The position numbers were made by a program, and so were the translations under genes. Shown piece by piece: positions 37,312 through 63,916 of a stretch of 64,000 nucleotides of DNA (its first letter is position 1; each line of letters opens with the position of its first letter). The stretch is from Sanderia malayensis (Eukaryota > Cnidaria > Scyphozoa > Semaeostomeae > Pelagiidae), in NCBI GenBank assembly GCA_013076295.1, contig RQOL01000772.1, positions 2,633,087 through 2,697,086 of the forward strand, in the 5' to 3' direction. The notes beneath the pieces are model-generated. The model made no database searches. It was not told where the DNA came from and saw only the letters and a program-made list of their open reading frames with translations.

Positions 37312-38606
37312 ATGCCTGTAAGTATTGTTGAAGATTCATGATTGAAATAATGCTGGAGTCATAACTGATTAAACCCCAAACGCCCATTACTCCGCCCCTT
37401 AAGGCATCAAATTGGCCTACTATAAATGTTGGCCTATTTTTGGCTTTTTATTCCATGAAATGGAATGAAGTCCAGGAAATAGAATAAAAATAGGAGTCGT
37501 TGTATTTAGTTTGCAGTTGTAATAAATGATGAAATTTTAACTTGCAGGCCTATCACTCTTCACTAAGCTCACCAAACTCGATTTGCAAGATGGCTTTATT
37601 GCCAATCAATACCAAATTTAAGGGACCAGCCCCACCAATTCCTAGAGGTTTGAGAAATTTTAAAAATAATCTAAATATCTTTTTCTAGCAACTTTGTATG
37701 TTGATTGCAGAATTAAATGTTAAAAATTTTATTTCCAGACATGACAGTTGACATTATCGATGAAGCATTGAGTTTTTTCAAAGCAAATGTTTTCTTTAAA
37801 AATTATGAAATCAAGGTAGATATATTTGCAAAATATTTAGCATCAAGTTCATAATGATGGGATTTGAAAACAATTGGTATAGGTCTCTTGAATTTGTGAG
37901 CAAAAAGAATATTATTCTGTTTTAGAGTGAAGCTGATAGAACTCTGATTTACCTGACATTGTATATAACCGAATGTCTCAAGAAACTCCAAAAGGTTTTT
38001 TGTCGTAGCTGAAATCTACATTGATTTATGATGAATTTGCGAGTTAACTTATCAATGAATAAATTTCATTTTCTCTCTGTCACAGATAGGCTCCAAAAAT
38101 GTGGCCGTAAAAGAGATGCAAACATTTGCAATCTTAGATTTTGCGCTTCCTGGCAGCAAAGGATTTCCACTCAATGCAATGTATGGAAAACCAGAATCAA
38201 AAGCTGAAGAAGGTAACTTAATCTTAAACCATCATAGAAATAATCTAATGCACTCCTCATTATATTATTAAACTTAATAACCAAGCCTGTAGACCTGCTG
38301 TTCAGTAATTAAATTTCTTTTCAGAATACAATTTGATATTGAATATTGATTTTCTTAGACACTTGCAGAGGCTATTTGACTCAATTGAGACAGGAAATCG
38401 GCCAACGTCTCATTGAAAAAGTTTTTGATCCACAAACTGATAAACCATCAAAGGTGCTTACTGTCATACATTTCTTATTTGATTTTCCAGTATAGTAAAG
38501 CATATTAAATCATCATGTTCATTTGAATATTATTTCTCTTTAGTGGTGGATGTGTTTTGTCAAGAGAAAGTTCATGGATAAATCACTGTCAGCCCCTGGC
38601 CAATAA
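37312..38606 (+). CDS. ARPC3: Arp2/3 complex subunit 3 (p21-Arc)
   Basis: Seven exons: 37312-37317, 37548-37647, 37739-37815, 37926-37994, 38086-38212, 38359-38453, 38544-38606. They sum to 179 codons, a 178-residue protein, exactly the human length. The first exon encodes only Met-Pro. ARPC3 is a structural subunit of the seven-protein Arp2/3 complex that nucleates branched actin filaments in the cytoplasm. Seen: [16 protein letters not shown], the hallmark [20 protein letters not shown] (split by an intron after the codon IK), [40 protein letters not shown] and the terminal [14 protein letters not shown]. An AATAAA hexamer (38602-38607) overlaps the stop codon; more hexamers follow downstream. 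Complete. Confidence 0.97.
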
Positions 38607-39262
38607 ACATGTTATCAAGGTTAGTTTTGTAATTATTCTGTTTTTACACATTTTGAAAATATGAATTGATATCAAATTTTTTTCAGCATGTTTGCTTAGT
38701 ATTTTTTTCTGTTTCAGGCTTCAATTCTTTACTGAATAAGAAGTATAAAGAAAGTTGCTTTTCATATGCATGTAGACAAACCATCTTTCCATTCCAATAT
38801 TTGATTTATTATCATTTTTGTATTTTCTAATTGAAACTAATTCATCAGGTTATAAAGGAAAAGTTGAAATTGTATCTGATTATGAAGAATTTTTCATAAA
38901 TTTGTGTCATTTCTGTCTCTCATATTTACAATAATACCCATCATTAAGATTGTTGCAACATGTTTTCACATACCGTAAAAGTCTATTCAGCCTGGGGGCT
39001 TATTTAATTGTTGATGTCCCAGAAGGGAGCTTATAAGAGAGGGGCTTTATAAAGTTCTTAAATAAACTTAAAAAAAAATAATTGTCAAACAAACAGCAAA
39101 ATAAATTCTAGGATTTTTTGTGGGTTTGTTAATCACAATTTTGCAAGAAGATAGCTTAATAAAACTTTTATGATAACAATACAACCCTTTGAATACATGA
39201 AATCAATATAAACATACCTGGCAGGTTTAAGTAACCTCAAAGGATGCTGGAATTTGTTATCA
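38607..39262. other. Intergenic region between converging ARPC3 and CNTD1
   Basis: About 650 bp of A+T-rich sequence with 3' untranslated regions of both genes. A stretch at about 38974-39080 (CCGTAAAAGTCTATTCAGCCTGGGGGCTTA and onward) has short inverted GGGGCTTA/TTATAAG words reminiscent of a degenerate DNA-transposon end, but no paired termini could be defined. Confidence 0.4.
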
Positions 39263-41270
39263 TCAAACTGTCGCATCCAGAACCTCTTGAACTAGGATGT
39301 TTGCGAATCCAATTATATCTTTGATTGGAATATGCGTTATGGCTACCAATTGCTCTACCATCTGAAATAAATTGCAGAATTAATACGTCTGCTAAGTGCT
39401 AATTTTTTATCTTTACTTCAAAATATAATGCTACGCTAGACAAGGAAAGAGCGTTGTGCCAAAACAATGACCAGAAAATTCAATCAAATCATTTTTCGTT
39501 TGCGATTTATCGGAAATAAAGCGTTCGTTAGTATGACAAATGATAGATAGATTACGGATCTCAAGGAAAATTGGTTCAAAAGTTCGTCCCGAGGGCTGGC
39601 TGCAACAAGTGAATTTCTTTATGTATTTTCCACGTACGTTGAAATTTCAAAAATGACATTTCGAAATAGACGGAAATTTGGTAAACAAATAATCGAAACT
39701 TACTAATTAGGGCCTTCTGATCATTTTGAGACAAGTTTCATCTCTCACTCAGATTATTAAGGATATGTAGCAAAATTAGTTGCGATAATTACCATTTCAC
39801 AGTGGCAGTCCTCAACAAAATATGTTGCTGCAACAATTATGGCAGTAGCAAGTAGGAGATAATCAGAGCCAAGAAGTGATATATTGTGCTCGCTGCTTTC
39901 GCTGCTTGTACTATTGCAAAGTTTCTTTAAAATTCTCCTTCTATTTAAGTAGAATGCATCAAGAACTTTCGTACCAATTTCGTGAATTATCTTAACTTTT
40001 ATTGTTGGTGAATTCAACCCTGGAAATAAATCAGCTAATTTAGTCATTTCGTTGCGGCTTTTGAAGAGAGATAGTGAAATACCGCGTGTTAAAATTTGCA
40101 ATTAAAAGGCATGATGTTAATTTGAATTTCAAATTAAGCAAAAAGCATGCAATTAACATGCGTGAAATTTTGGCAAAATTTGATTCGTCAATATCATCTT
40201 TGAAATGCAAGATTTCGAACCAAGGGGAATAGCAATAACAACAGGAAAAATAGATAAATGGAAATTTTAAAATTTGAAATAATGATATTTTATCTTAATA
40301 TTAATCTTATCAATCTTACCGAGAATTTCAAGCAGCGTTTCGATAAATGTCAAAGGAGTTGAAACAGCAACCTTGAAGTTTAATGTTTTCAGAATTCTTA
40401 TTTCTGACTTAGCGACGCTTGCTGTAGTATAATTTATATTGAATGACGATAGTAATTTTCTTGATTTAGATGGTGTTAATGCCTGAAATATTTGAATAAT
40501 AATGAAATTTCATTCACTTAAATTGATCTTATCGTCATTATTTATTAGTTATAGTTCACAATTATTTCAAAAAATGTCACAGATTACCTTGTAATGTGAA
40601 ACCAATTTGCTTGCAACTTGAATTGAGGAAATTAATCTTAAAGGTAGTTGTTCTTTAATTCTTTTCTCAACTCTGTCCCATTCGCCTTTTCTGTCGGCAC
40701 TTGAAGATGTTCTTACGATGTCATAAAGCTCACTTATATGCTTTGCCATAAATCTAATGTATGACCAGAAGCTCAAACAATTAAAATTCGAGGTATAAAA
40801 CAGATTGAAGCTTGCAAGCTCCGATAAATTAGTTTTGCACAACTTTATATCTTCTTACCGATCAAATAATTCTACTGCAACATATCTTGTTGGTGGAGAA
40901 AGCTCAAGTTTTTGGCAAATTCTAAAAATAAACTCTAAAAATGGCGAAGAATTATTGCAATGAAATTTTAAAATTCACGCGATATTTTGAAAAAGAAATT
41001 CTCCCTTACATATAGCATAATAAAAAAGTTAGTAAATAAAAAATGTTCAAGACAGATAAATAAATGCATTAAATACAATATAATTCATGACTTCTTACCG
41101 ATTAATTTTTCATCTTTGAAGAGGCCATGGTTTCCTGTATCATCATCAATGGATTTCTCATTTTCTTCGGCCAAAACATGTAAAGATTCTTCCAGAAGTG
41201 TTGGTGATAATGAAAACGAATTGAAATTAAAAACAGGCTCTGATGGAGTTGCAAATATACTGTCTCTCAT
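39263..41270 (-). CDS. CNTD1: Cyclin N-terminal domain-containing protein 1
   Basis: Six exons: 41099-41270, 40859-40934, 40588-40753, 40320-40482, 39793-40019, 39263-39361, summing to 301 codons (300 residues; human about 330). In animals CNTD1 is a cyclin-like protein needed in meiosis to mature crossover-designated sites (family knowledge). Seen: LEESLHVLAEENEKS near the start, EFIFRICQKLELSP (which fixes the acceptor of exon 2 at 40934, as the nearer AG would break frame), VAVELFDRFMAKH, LRLISSIQVASKLVSHYK, the cyclin-fold RILKTLNFKVAVSTPLTFIE, TLLEILG, and the second half ending EVLDATV. The order and spacing match the family. The gene is in tandem with PRPF8, whose stop lies about 790 bp upstream of the CNTD1 start. 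Confident on family, slightly less on exact exon 5/6 junction. Confidence 0.93.
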
Positions 41271-42061
41271 GTCTTAATCTCTTTAATTTAATTTAATAGG
41301 AGCCAAAAATGAGGAATTATAAAGTCCCAAGTGCAAAAGACAATTTCCAGCCATATTTAAATTGCTGATGTGATCAGCTTTTTGAATTTTCCCGCCAAAG
41401 CGCCAGACAAAATTTAAATAACAAATTCATTTGTTATTATGCACAAGCATTTTTAAAAATGCTTCCCCTTCAAATTCAAATATATTTCAAAGCCCGACAG
41501 AAAAGATAGGCAGAAAATATCGCGAATAGTTGAAAAATAATATCTTAAAATGCAAACACTTGTTACAGTTTACAAGCAGTAAAGTAAAATAACTGTAAGA
41601 GTCGATACCTCACGAAAACATCACTAAAACCCCCAAAACAATACTTCAAATCTTTAACTTAATAAAAGATTTATAGGCTTTTGGGACAGTAGGTTTAAAA
41701 ATTCAAGACCTCTTATTCAGCAGGGTAAAGTAAAGCACGCATATATTTGCTATCTTATACATTTCGAGTCTATTGTTCAACATAATAAAGTATTGTTCCT
41801 TCGATTATTTTGAGCTCAGCTTTACCCTGTTCTGGATCCACTTTTCTTTGGGTTTTTATTTACTTATTCTGTTTTCGATCAGTACTTAACTTGTTACATA
41901 CTTTTTCCCTTTCCGAGAAAGTTCTAGTTTATTAAAAATGGAAATAACAAGTCTTTAATAGACCAAAAACAAGTCTTTAATTAACCAAAAATTAAGACTT
42001 GAATAAAATGTCCATGAAAAGCAAAAGTAAATAAAAAAGGCAAAAATCTTGAATAGTTTTT
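41271..42061. other. Intergenic region between CNTD1 and PRPF8
   Basis: About 790 bp containing the CNTD1 promoter and the PRPF8 3' untranslated region, both on the minus strand. A+T-rich; no element recognised. Confidence 0.5.
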
Positions 42062-56910
<14,849 letters not shown>

Positions 56911-57199
56911 TATGGCGGCCCTCTAGTAGTACGACCCTTGGAAATAAAAAACAACCACATTGTTAAACTGCACATTAAGAATTATTTGCTGAAAAAACAC
57001 CTACAACAAAATTAATAAATAGAGCAAGATACCTCGCAGACCGGCTTCTTGCAATTATCAACGTTGAAGTAAACGAACGAAGTATTTTTGTAAAACAAGA
57101 ACGCTTCAGAAACGCATGGAAAAAAGCCCGATATTCATTAATAACATGCACCACACACACCAGACTTTGTCAGTTGCACAAAGTCATGAACTCTTCTGC

Positions 57200-58130
57200 G
57201 CAGTAACTTAAATAAGGCCCTACGCATAGAAATCCAGCTTTGGCAATCTTACCCAATGTATCAGCCAATGGGTATAGCGTTACGTCATTGACGCTCCTGC
57301 GCGATACCAATTATTACGCTGCTGCGCATACTGACCACCTTTCTCCTCCGCATAACCTAACCCTAACCCTAACCCTAACCCTAACCCTATCCCTAACCCT
57401 AAGCCCAATGCACCAGCCATTAGGTATGGCGCTACGTCAGTAATGCTCCTGCGCAGCACCAATTTATACGCTACTGCGCATACAGACCACCTTTCTCCTC
57501 CGCATAACCTAACTCTAACCCTAACCCTAACCCCAAGCCCAATGCATCAGCCATTAGGTATAGCAATACGTCATTGACGCTCCTGCGCAGTACCAATTTA
57601 TACGTTACTGCGCATACTGACCACCTTTCTCCTCCACATAACCTAACCCTATCCCTAACCCTAAGCCCAATGCACCAGCCATTAGGTATGGCGCTACGTC
57701 AGTGATGCACCTGCGCAGCACCAATTTATACGCTACTGCGCATACTGACCACCTTTCTCCTCCGCATACCCTAACCCTAACCCTAACCCTAACCCTAACC
57801 CTAACCCTAACCCTAACCCTAACCCCAAGCCCAATGCATCAGCCATTAGGTATAGCAATACGTCATTGCCGCTCCTGCGCAGTACCAATTTATACGCTAC
57901 TGCGCATACTGACCACCTTTCTCCTCCGCATACCCTAACCCTAACCCTAACCCTAACCCTAACCCTAACCCTAACCCTAACCCTAACCCTAATCATAACG
58001 CTATATTTCACTCAAAGCACTATACCTATATGCGTCATCCATACTGCTGCGCAGTGCCTCATATATTGCACTGCGCATGCACACCCACCTTTGGCCATCT
58101 AGCCTTAGCCCTAACCCTATCCCTAACCAT
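57200..58130. repeat. Telomere-repeat-containing satellite array upstream of PRPF8
   Basis: At least five units starting at CTCCTGCGC (57294, 57446, 57580, 57708 as CACCTGCGC, 57872) plus degenerate units at both ends. Spacing varies from about 128 to 164 bp because the CCCTAA tract in each unit has two to eleven copies; the longest runs are at about 57770-57825 and 57934-57992. Each unit also carries ACGTCATTGACG or ACGTCAGTGATG before the core. The array begins about 290 bp upstream of the PRPF8 start codon. Confidence 0.93.
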
Positions 58131-58629
58131 GTCCCGTCTCGGGCTAATGTTCTCACCTATCAGCCAAACTCTATTTGTTTATTATTTTCTCAAAATATAA
58201 TGTACATGGCACCCACAAGGCTCGAACCTGGATGTCTAGGTTAGCTTGAAACTACTTTTCCAATGTTCTATTGCTTCCTCGAAGGTCAAAGTGTACATTT
58301 ACGTGTAAGACACAAGACCTGTGCAACAAGTGCTTTTGCACAAGTTTGCACAACCCTTAGAATACGTCGTGTCAAGTGTTTTGGAACGCTGTGGACAGCT
58401 TACAATGAAATTTATATTGCAAATAGTCCAACCATACTATTTCGACCATGCCCATCACGTTGCAACAAGTTGCAGCTCTCTAGGACAATTTTCCTTTTCT
58501 TCTGATGCTATTTCCCGCATTCCATGCCTTCATTGGAGTATAACATAATTTTACTTGCCTCACTTACCAAACTTCTGCATGACGCAAGATTGGCCTCGGT
58601 TCGAGGATGAAGGATCATGGGATAGTTTC
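58131..58629. other. Intergenic region between satellite array and small gene models
   Basis: About 500 bp with no supported gene. A tRNA B-box-like word occurs on the minus strand near 58218-58232 without a matching cloverleaf. Confidence 0.4.
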
Positions 58630-58884
58630 TTAATAAAATTGTCTTCGCACGTGTTTCTGTCTCTTTTCGCCTTGGAAGTTATAGCGGACTGCATGCGCTG
58701 ATTTTGGTAAGATTATATTTCTTGCTATCCTTGGATATCTTCTAGATCGAAAAGGTTCTGGTGTGTTTGGTTGTTCAATCATTCTTTGTGAAGTGTTTAC
58801 TTCAAGGAATCCATGCCCTGCGCTTGGAGAATTGAGTGAAAAGTATGGTTTCTGCCACGTGCTTTTCTTCGCTTTACTTGTCTG
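58630..58884 (-). CDS. Possible terminal coding exon of an unrecognised protein
   Basis: An open frame of 85 codons ending in TAA, preceded on the minus strand by a plausible acceptor (caaagtccag). The translation is compositionally protein-like: STWQKPYFSLNSPSAGHG, then NTPEPFRSRRYPRIARNIIL, ending basic (RQKHVRRQFY). I do not recognise the family and found no upstream exon. The balanced composition and Pro/Arg-rich conserved-looking motif are the only support; it could be a chance frame. Confidence 0.35.
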   Translation of the reverse strand, partial: QTSKAKKSTWQKPYFSLNSPSAGHGFLEVNTSQRMIEQPNTPEPFRSRRYPRIARNIILPKSAHAVRYNFQGEKRQKHVRRQFY

Positions 58885-59146
58885 CTGGACTTTGAAATGA
58901 AAAATGCAGTGATGAATCAACCTAGGGACATATGAGAGCAATTGCTTCTTGATTATAATAATGTGGATAGTAGAATTGTCTGAGCATTTTTCTTCTCCCA
59001 ATAAGCAAACAATTTTTGCTGAATTTTCTCCGAAGAAGGAAGGTCGCACACCCCGCCCTTTTCCGCTCTCCTGCCTCCAAGGATATTAGGCCATGTTCAG
59101 CTCGGATAACAAAACGTTTAGGTACCTTTCATATTCTTTTTTGTAG

Positions 59147-60592
59147 ATGTTTTCATTAAAGAATATTTCGTGGAGAATGTGAAAGAGGACGACTGTTGGA
59201 GAGGTATGCAAAAATGACTACATTTATTTTTGTAATTACGCAGCAAGGAAGATTAGGCCCCAAATTTATTTGCGGTGGGAAGGGGAGGGGTTGTGAGAAT
59301 CGCGAAGTGCAATGATGATTATCTTGTTGACAGTTTTATGACGACGCCTTTGTTGTTTGATTATAAAAATTGATAGTGGCAGAATCTGAGCACTTCATTT
59401 AACATGTAAAGTATTGGATCGTTCCATTTCATTGTTCATTAACACGTGCTTGGCCAACATTCCTTTCCTTACCTGCGTTAAAATTTTTTCCGATTTTTCT
59501 TTTCACAGATGCAGTGACAGCCATTGTCTGCAAATGACAATGTCATAAATTAAGTATGGATTGAACAGATCCTGCTTGTAAAAGAAGGTATGAATTTTAT
59601 AATTATCCCAATTGCTACACAGTTCATTTTTGCTGTCAATGATGTTGAATATTTGCTATCTGAATTTAGTTGAGGAGACATACCACCAAGATCTCTGAGA
59701 CAGCTATCTATTTCTTTAAATAGTTTTTACCGTTTTCTCCAGTACCTAATAGTATAATATTCAATTTTTAGCAACACATTTCTGCAATATCCCATGAAGT
59801 TCTCCTTTCAATGGATGACTGGGAAATAGGTATAATTATGAAAGCATTTTTTCGTGAAATTGATTTTGTTGCCAGTGATGTTTTGATACATATTTGCTAC
59901 TAATGAAATTTATTTGATTCAAATTTTTCACCAATATCTGAGGCAAAAATACCCTTTAACTTATCTATGCTGTCTCAAGCTCAACTGTCTACAATTTACC
60001 TATTACCTTTTCAGGTTTCTCTTGTTGGGATGCTCAATCCAAGAAAACTATCTAGTTTCCCACATAAAGGTATGTCTCAAATATTTCCAGTGATATTGCT
60101 TGAGTTGTTTAAGCCCCAGCATTAATGATGATATCATAGTTCAACTGATTATTGTGATGAATATCAGTTCTTTCGCTCCTATCTGATAATGCATGGGTTC
60201 AATTCCAAATTTAATTCAATTGTTCTCAACATTATCTTCATTTTTACAGCCTTCATTTTTTATTGCAGGTGATGGTGTTCATGCCCTAAGAAATTCAATT
60301 CTTCTATGTTTTAAAGAGAAGTTTGGTAAGTGGTGATTACATCTTAAATTTAATATTTTATATTGGCTGTGTTGATGACATTATTTTATTTCCTTATGAA
60401 CAATGAAGGACATATTTTGACTACAATTCTCTGAACAGTTGTTCTTGCTTGCTACAAACTCTTTTTAATAAAGACTGCCTTCTTAAATAATTGTTTTTGA
60501 TTTCAGAATCCTCTCCTGATGTTTTGACCATTCTCCTCCTTCCACTGGATATATTTCTGAAGACTAAAACTCTTGACTTTATATTGTATTAA
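59147..60592 (+). CDS. Candidate spliced plus-strand transcript with a 60-codon frame
   Basis: A chain of six short exons with consistent acceptor and donor signals: 59147-59203, 59509-59587, 59772-59829, 60015-60069, 60269-60325 and 60507-60592 (stop TAA 60590-60592). The donors are gtatgc, gtatga, gtataa, gtatgt and gtaagt. A frame opening at ATG 60030 reads through the last three exons for 60 residues (MLNPRKLSSFPHKGDGVH..., hydrophobic end LLLPLDIFLKTKTLDF). The first three exons would then be untranslated; alternatively exons 1-2 encode a separate C-terminus (VENVKEDDCWRDAVTAIVCK, stop in exon 2). No family recognised. The regular splice signals are the evidence; the coding status is uncertain. 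Confidence 0.35.
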
Positions 60593-60715
60593 TTTTTCAT
60601 TCTATTAATGTAATTAATTGCAATTTATTAATAACTGAAAAAAGTGTACAAAGTTGTCTCTATTTCTATAGCTCTGGTCCTTTGAAAGCTCTGGGATAGT
60701 TGATAAGTCAGGTAA

Positions 60716-63229
60716 TCATGTTTTTGTGCCATCCCATGTGCCAGCATTTGAATGATAAATGTGATAGAATCCTGGTAGTCTTTGATGTTCCAGTTCAAGC
60801 TGTCCCAATAAGACTCTGTCCACAAACTCCCAGTCTTCTCCTCCCCATTTGAAGTTGAAACTTTGCTCATCCATTCCTATTTGATCAGATGTATGATACA
60901 TGGCGTGAATTAAATGCCATAGAGGCCAACCTCGTTCTAGGTACATATGACGTAAAATCGTAAAATTTGAATAAAATCCATAGAGATGAAATCGAGGCCA
61001 GCCTCGTTCTAAGTATATATGACGTAAAAGTTAAATAAAATCCATGGAGATTACACATTCTCTTAAAATCGAGGCCAGCCTCGTTCTAGGTATATAAGAT
61101 GTAAAAGATATCAGACGTCCTCTTGAACTAGAGGCTCTATGTGGATTGGGTAGTGGCAAGGGGTATACTAGATATAATAAAACTAATCCCGCGGAGAATG
61201 CGTTGCTCCCAATTATCAGCCTCGATTTAGTGCGTGTGACAATTATTCAGACCCGACAAGTTATATTTCATCTTACCTCCAATTCGTAACCAATCACTTT
61301 TGTATAATGACATCATACCATAGCCAATGTCCATCCATAATGATAGTGATATATTTGTAAATTCTGGATGCCCTCCACATTCAAGCCTCATTAATATTGG
61401 ACAGTATGTCATTTTGCCTTCAATTGTATGCTGCAGTAAAAGACAGTTGCTCTTCAAATCCTTAATTTACAATTTCAAATGATTGAAATGATTGGTAATA
61501 AAACTTTTGAACTCACCTTTCTTGCTTGGTCGAATATGTGATCAGGTATCTGTAAGTGTAAATCCATAACAAACACGATGCTTTTATCATCTGGTATTCT
61601 TCTCACCCCTTCATTTAATGCTTTTGCTTTTGAAAATTTCCCTGGCATTCGGATGAATGTATAATTCAAGCTACTCTCCTTGACCAACTCTTCAACATTT
61701 ATATCTGTGCTGTTAAAATCCAATAGTATCAGATGTAAGTTTCTATCATTAGTTCTTTGTATAAGATCCTCTATTGATTTAATCAGGTATTTTACCCAGG
61801 GTCTTTGGTTCTTTATTGTACATATCATGTACACTTTAACGTCATTTCTCCAGTTGCTATAGTCTTCAGGTAAGCACAAAGGCTTATCCACAGATGGCTT
61901 GAGAAAATAATCACTAAATCTATATATCCTGCCATTTTCAACATCTTCTAGATCAAGCTCTACGAAATATCTTTTTCCTTCCTTTTTCTCGTTGTTTTCT
62001 TCAACGTTGACAATGTTTCTCAATTTGTATTTCCCTTTGTTTTGTTTTAATATCGTCTCGAATACTTCATTAGCAATAGCTATTGCTGTTGATTTATCTA
62101 GTAATCTTTTAAACAGATCTTTTCCTGGAAATTTTGTATTATCATCAGGATAAATAAGACTTCTTTGTACCAATTGCATTCCTTGATATTTCTGCAGTGT
62201 TTTGTCTTTCAATATGTATGATGGCTCGTACTCACACCGTTTCAAACCAGTGGCAATTGTTTTGCTATTCACTGAGGTTTTATCCTGAAAATACATTCTT
62301 GCATCAGACTTGTATTTTTCTCGAAGCTTCGTTTGTGTTTTATTGAAGAAAAATGCATCAGGCATCTTGATATTAACATTATCAGTATCGTAATAAGATG
62401 AAATATAAGACGAATCGATTGTTTTAAAGTCCTTTTCATCCCTCCTTTTTATCTGAATCTCCAATCTTCCAAAATAGACACAGCTATGTGTTATATCAAA
62501 TGGGTATTTTTTCCCGGTCTTTAACTCGATTTCCTTGGAAGCTTTAGCATATAAATCAAACATTTTTTCCTTATTGTTTTCTATTAATTTTGACTGTTTA
62601 ATTATCTCTTCTTTATCCATGTTCACTCGCAATAATATTCGGTCGTTGCTGATTAAACCATCGAATATCATGAAAGCCGCTCCATCTCTTGATAAAACTT
62701 TGAAACTGTAATATCCTGACAAAGGCACTTGTAAATAACCAATGAAACGTCTTGATGATGTTTCCCTTATCCAATCACCATCTTCCAATCTATTCATAAA
62801 ATATCCTCTATGAGGAAATTCTGGAAATAAAGCATTCCAATAAATATTTCTATTATCAATTTCAATGCATATATCTTTCCATTCATATACGTTCACTTTT
62901 CCCAATAGAGATCGTTTCGTTGTGGAACTCCTTGAATGTTTGGTTGTGCTATGCTTCAATTCCATTTCGCTCGAAGGAACACTCTTGTTCATCAAATCAA
63001 CTGGTTTATCATCCGTTTCGATCTCTTTTCGATGAATATCAAACTTTTCTTCATCCTCTTTATCATCTCCTGGAGTGAGCTGCATATCATCAATCTTTTT
63101 TGTTTCCAAATGACCATTTGTAGTTGAAGAGGTCTTCATTTTGTACATCATATAATGGAAATACACACCTAATATGATAGCAATAAAAAATATTGTCTTC
63201 ATGCTCAATCTTCTTTTAAATAGTTTCAT
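60716..63229 (-). CDS. Beta-1,4-N-acetylgalactosaminyltransferase 3/4-like enzyme
   Basis: Three coding exons: 61517-63229, 61277-61430 and 60716-60876, summing to 676 codons (675 residues). It is a type II Golgi membrane protein: a basic start (KLFKRRLSMK) and a single anchor (TIFFIAIILGVYFHYMMY, residues about 11-28). Residues about 100-280 form a PA14-like beta-sandwich (RGYFMNRLEDGDWIRETSS, SGYYSFKVLSRDGAAFMIFD). The glycosyltransferase domain starts near residue 465 (DVKVYMICTIKNQRPWVKYL) and includes the DxD-type site FVMDLHLQIP and the acceptor-side hallmark FKWGGEDWEFVDRVL. Family members transfer GalNAc to GlcNAc ends, forming LacdiNAc on glycans. Human B4GALNT3 and B4GALNT4 are longer (about 1,000 residues), mainly in the stem; a shorter stem here is visible. 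The start codon follows a 5' in-frame stop. Head-to-head with the TIR gene. Confidence 0.88.
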
Positions 63230-63916
63230 GATTCTTCAAGTTTTTCGAATTTCTTCACTTTTTCAAATGCCGTGTTCAACAAGCTCAACAGAACAAATTT
63301 ATATTTTCATGCAAGTGGCTGCAAACACGTCTTCTTGAAGCTTCTTCTATTTACTTTGAATACACCAGCCAATATGATGATTTAATGATGACTTCTTAAA
63401 GGCGACTTGCTTCGACAAAACATCAAATCAAATATGTTTAAATCACCAAAGCAAGACAATAACCTTTACCCTCAGCTGACATTATTTTTCATTTCTACCT
63501 GGTGTGACTTTTACATATTTCTACTTGCAATGCCGAACTATTCCCGTTCAATTCTTCTCTCAAATGAGCAGAACACGTGTCATGTTGCTAAGTAATATGG
63601 TCCTACTTGGATGGAATTCGTATCGTGTTAATCATCACTTATTAATGATTGCATGCAACAATTTATGATCACGTGTTTTGGCGTCGGGCGTAGCCTCGTT
63701 TTCATGCATTTAATTATTAATTTCCCTAATTATCAATTCTTTTATTTCAGATGAACAACAAGGACCCGCTGTTACGACTGGACTTTTCATTTTGTTTTCA
63801 AAGAATGGTTCAATTGTTTACCATTGGATAGGCCAGAATAGGACGGGAAGTAGTGCATTACAAGACTGGATGATAAAGCGTAGAGTTTGATGAATTACTG
63901 ATAAGCGTTGGTGAAA
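63230..63916. promoter_or_regulatory. Shared upstream region of B4GALNT-like and TIR genes
   Basis: About 690 bp separates the divergent start codons. A good acceptor (tttatttcag, ending 63750) followed by 166 bp without a further intron before the ATG at 63917 suggests that the TIR gene has a non-coding 5' exon within or left of this region. No TATA box or repeated element was identified. Confidence 0.45.

Noticed and set aside
40921..40934. Nearer acceptor for CNTD1 exon 2 (ATTTTTAG before AATTTGCC)
   Set aside because: It would put the cyclin segment out of frame; the acceptor at 40934 keeps frame and restores EFIFRICQK, matching the family.
57240..58102. Open frames with LTLTLTLT or VRVRVRVR
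   Set aside because: They arise from reading CCCTAA/TTAGGG telomeric tracts.
58205..58250. tRNA or second SINE on the minus strand (GGTTCGAGCC word)
   Set aside because: Only a B-box-like word is present; no A box at the right spacing and no stems.
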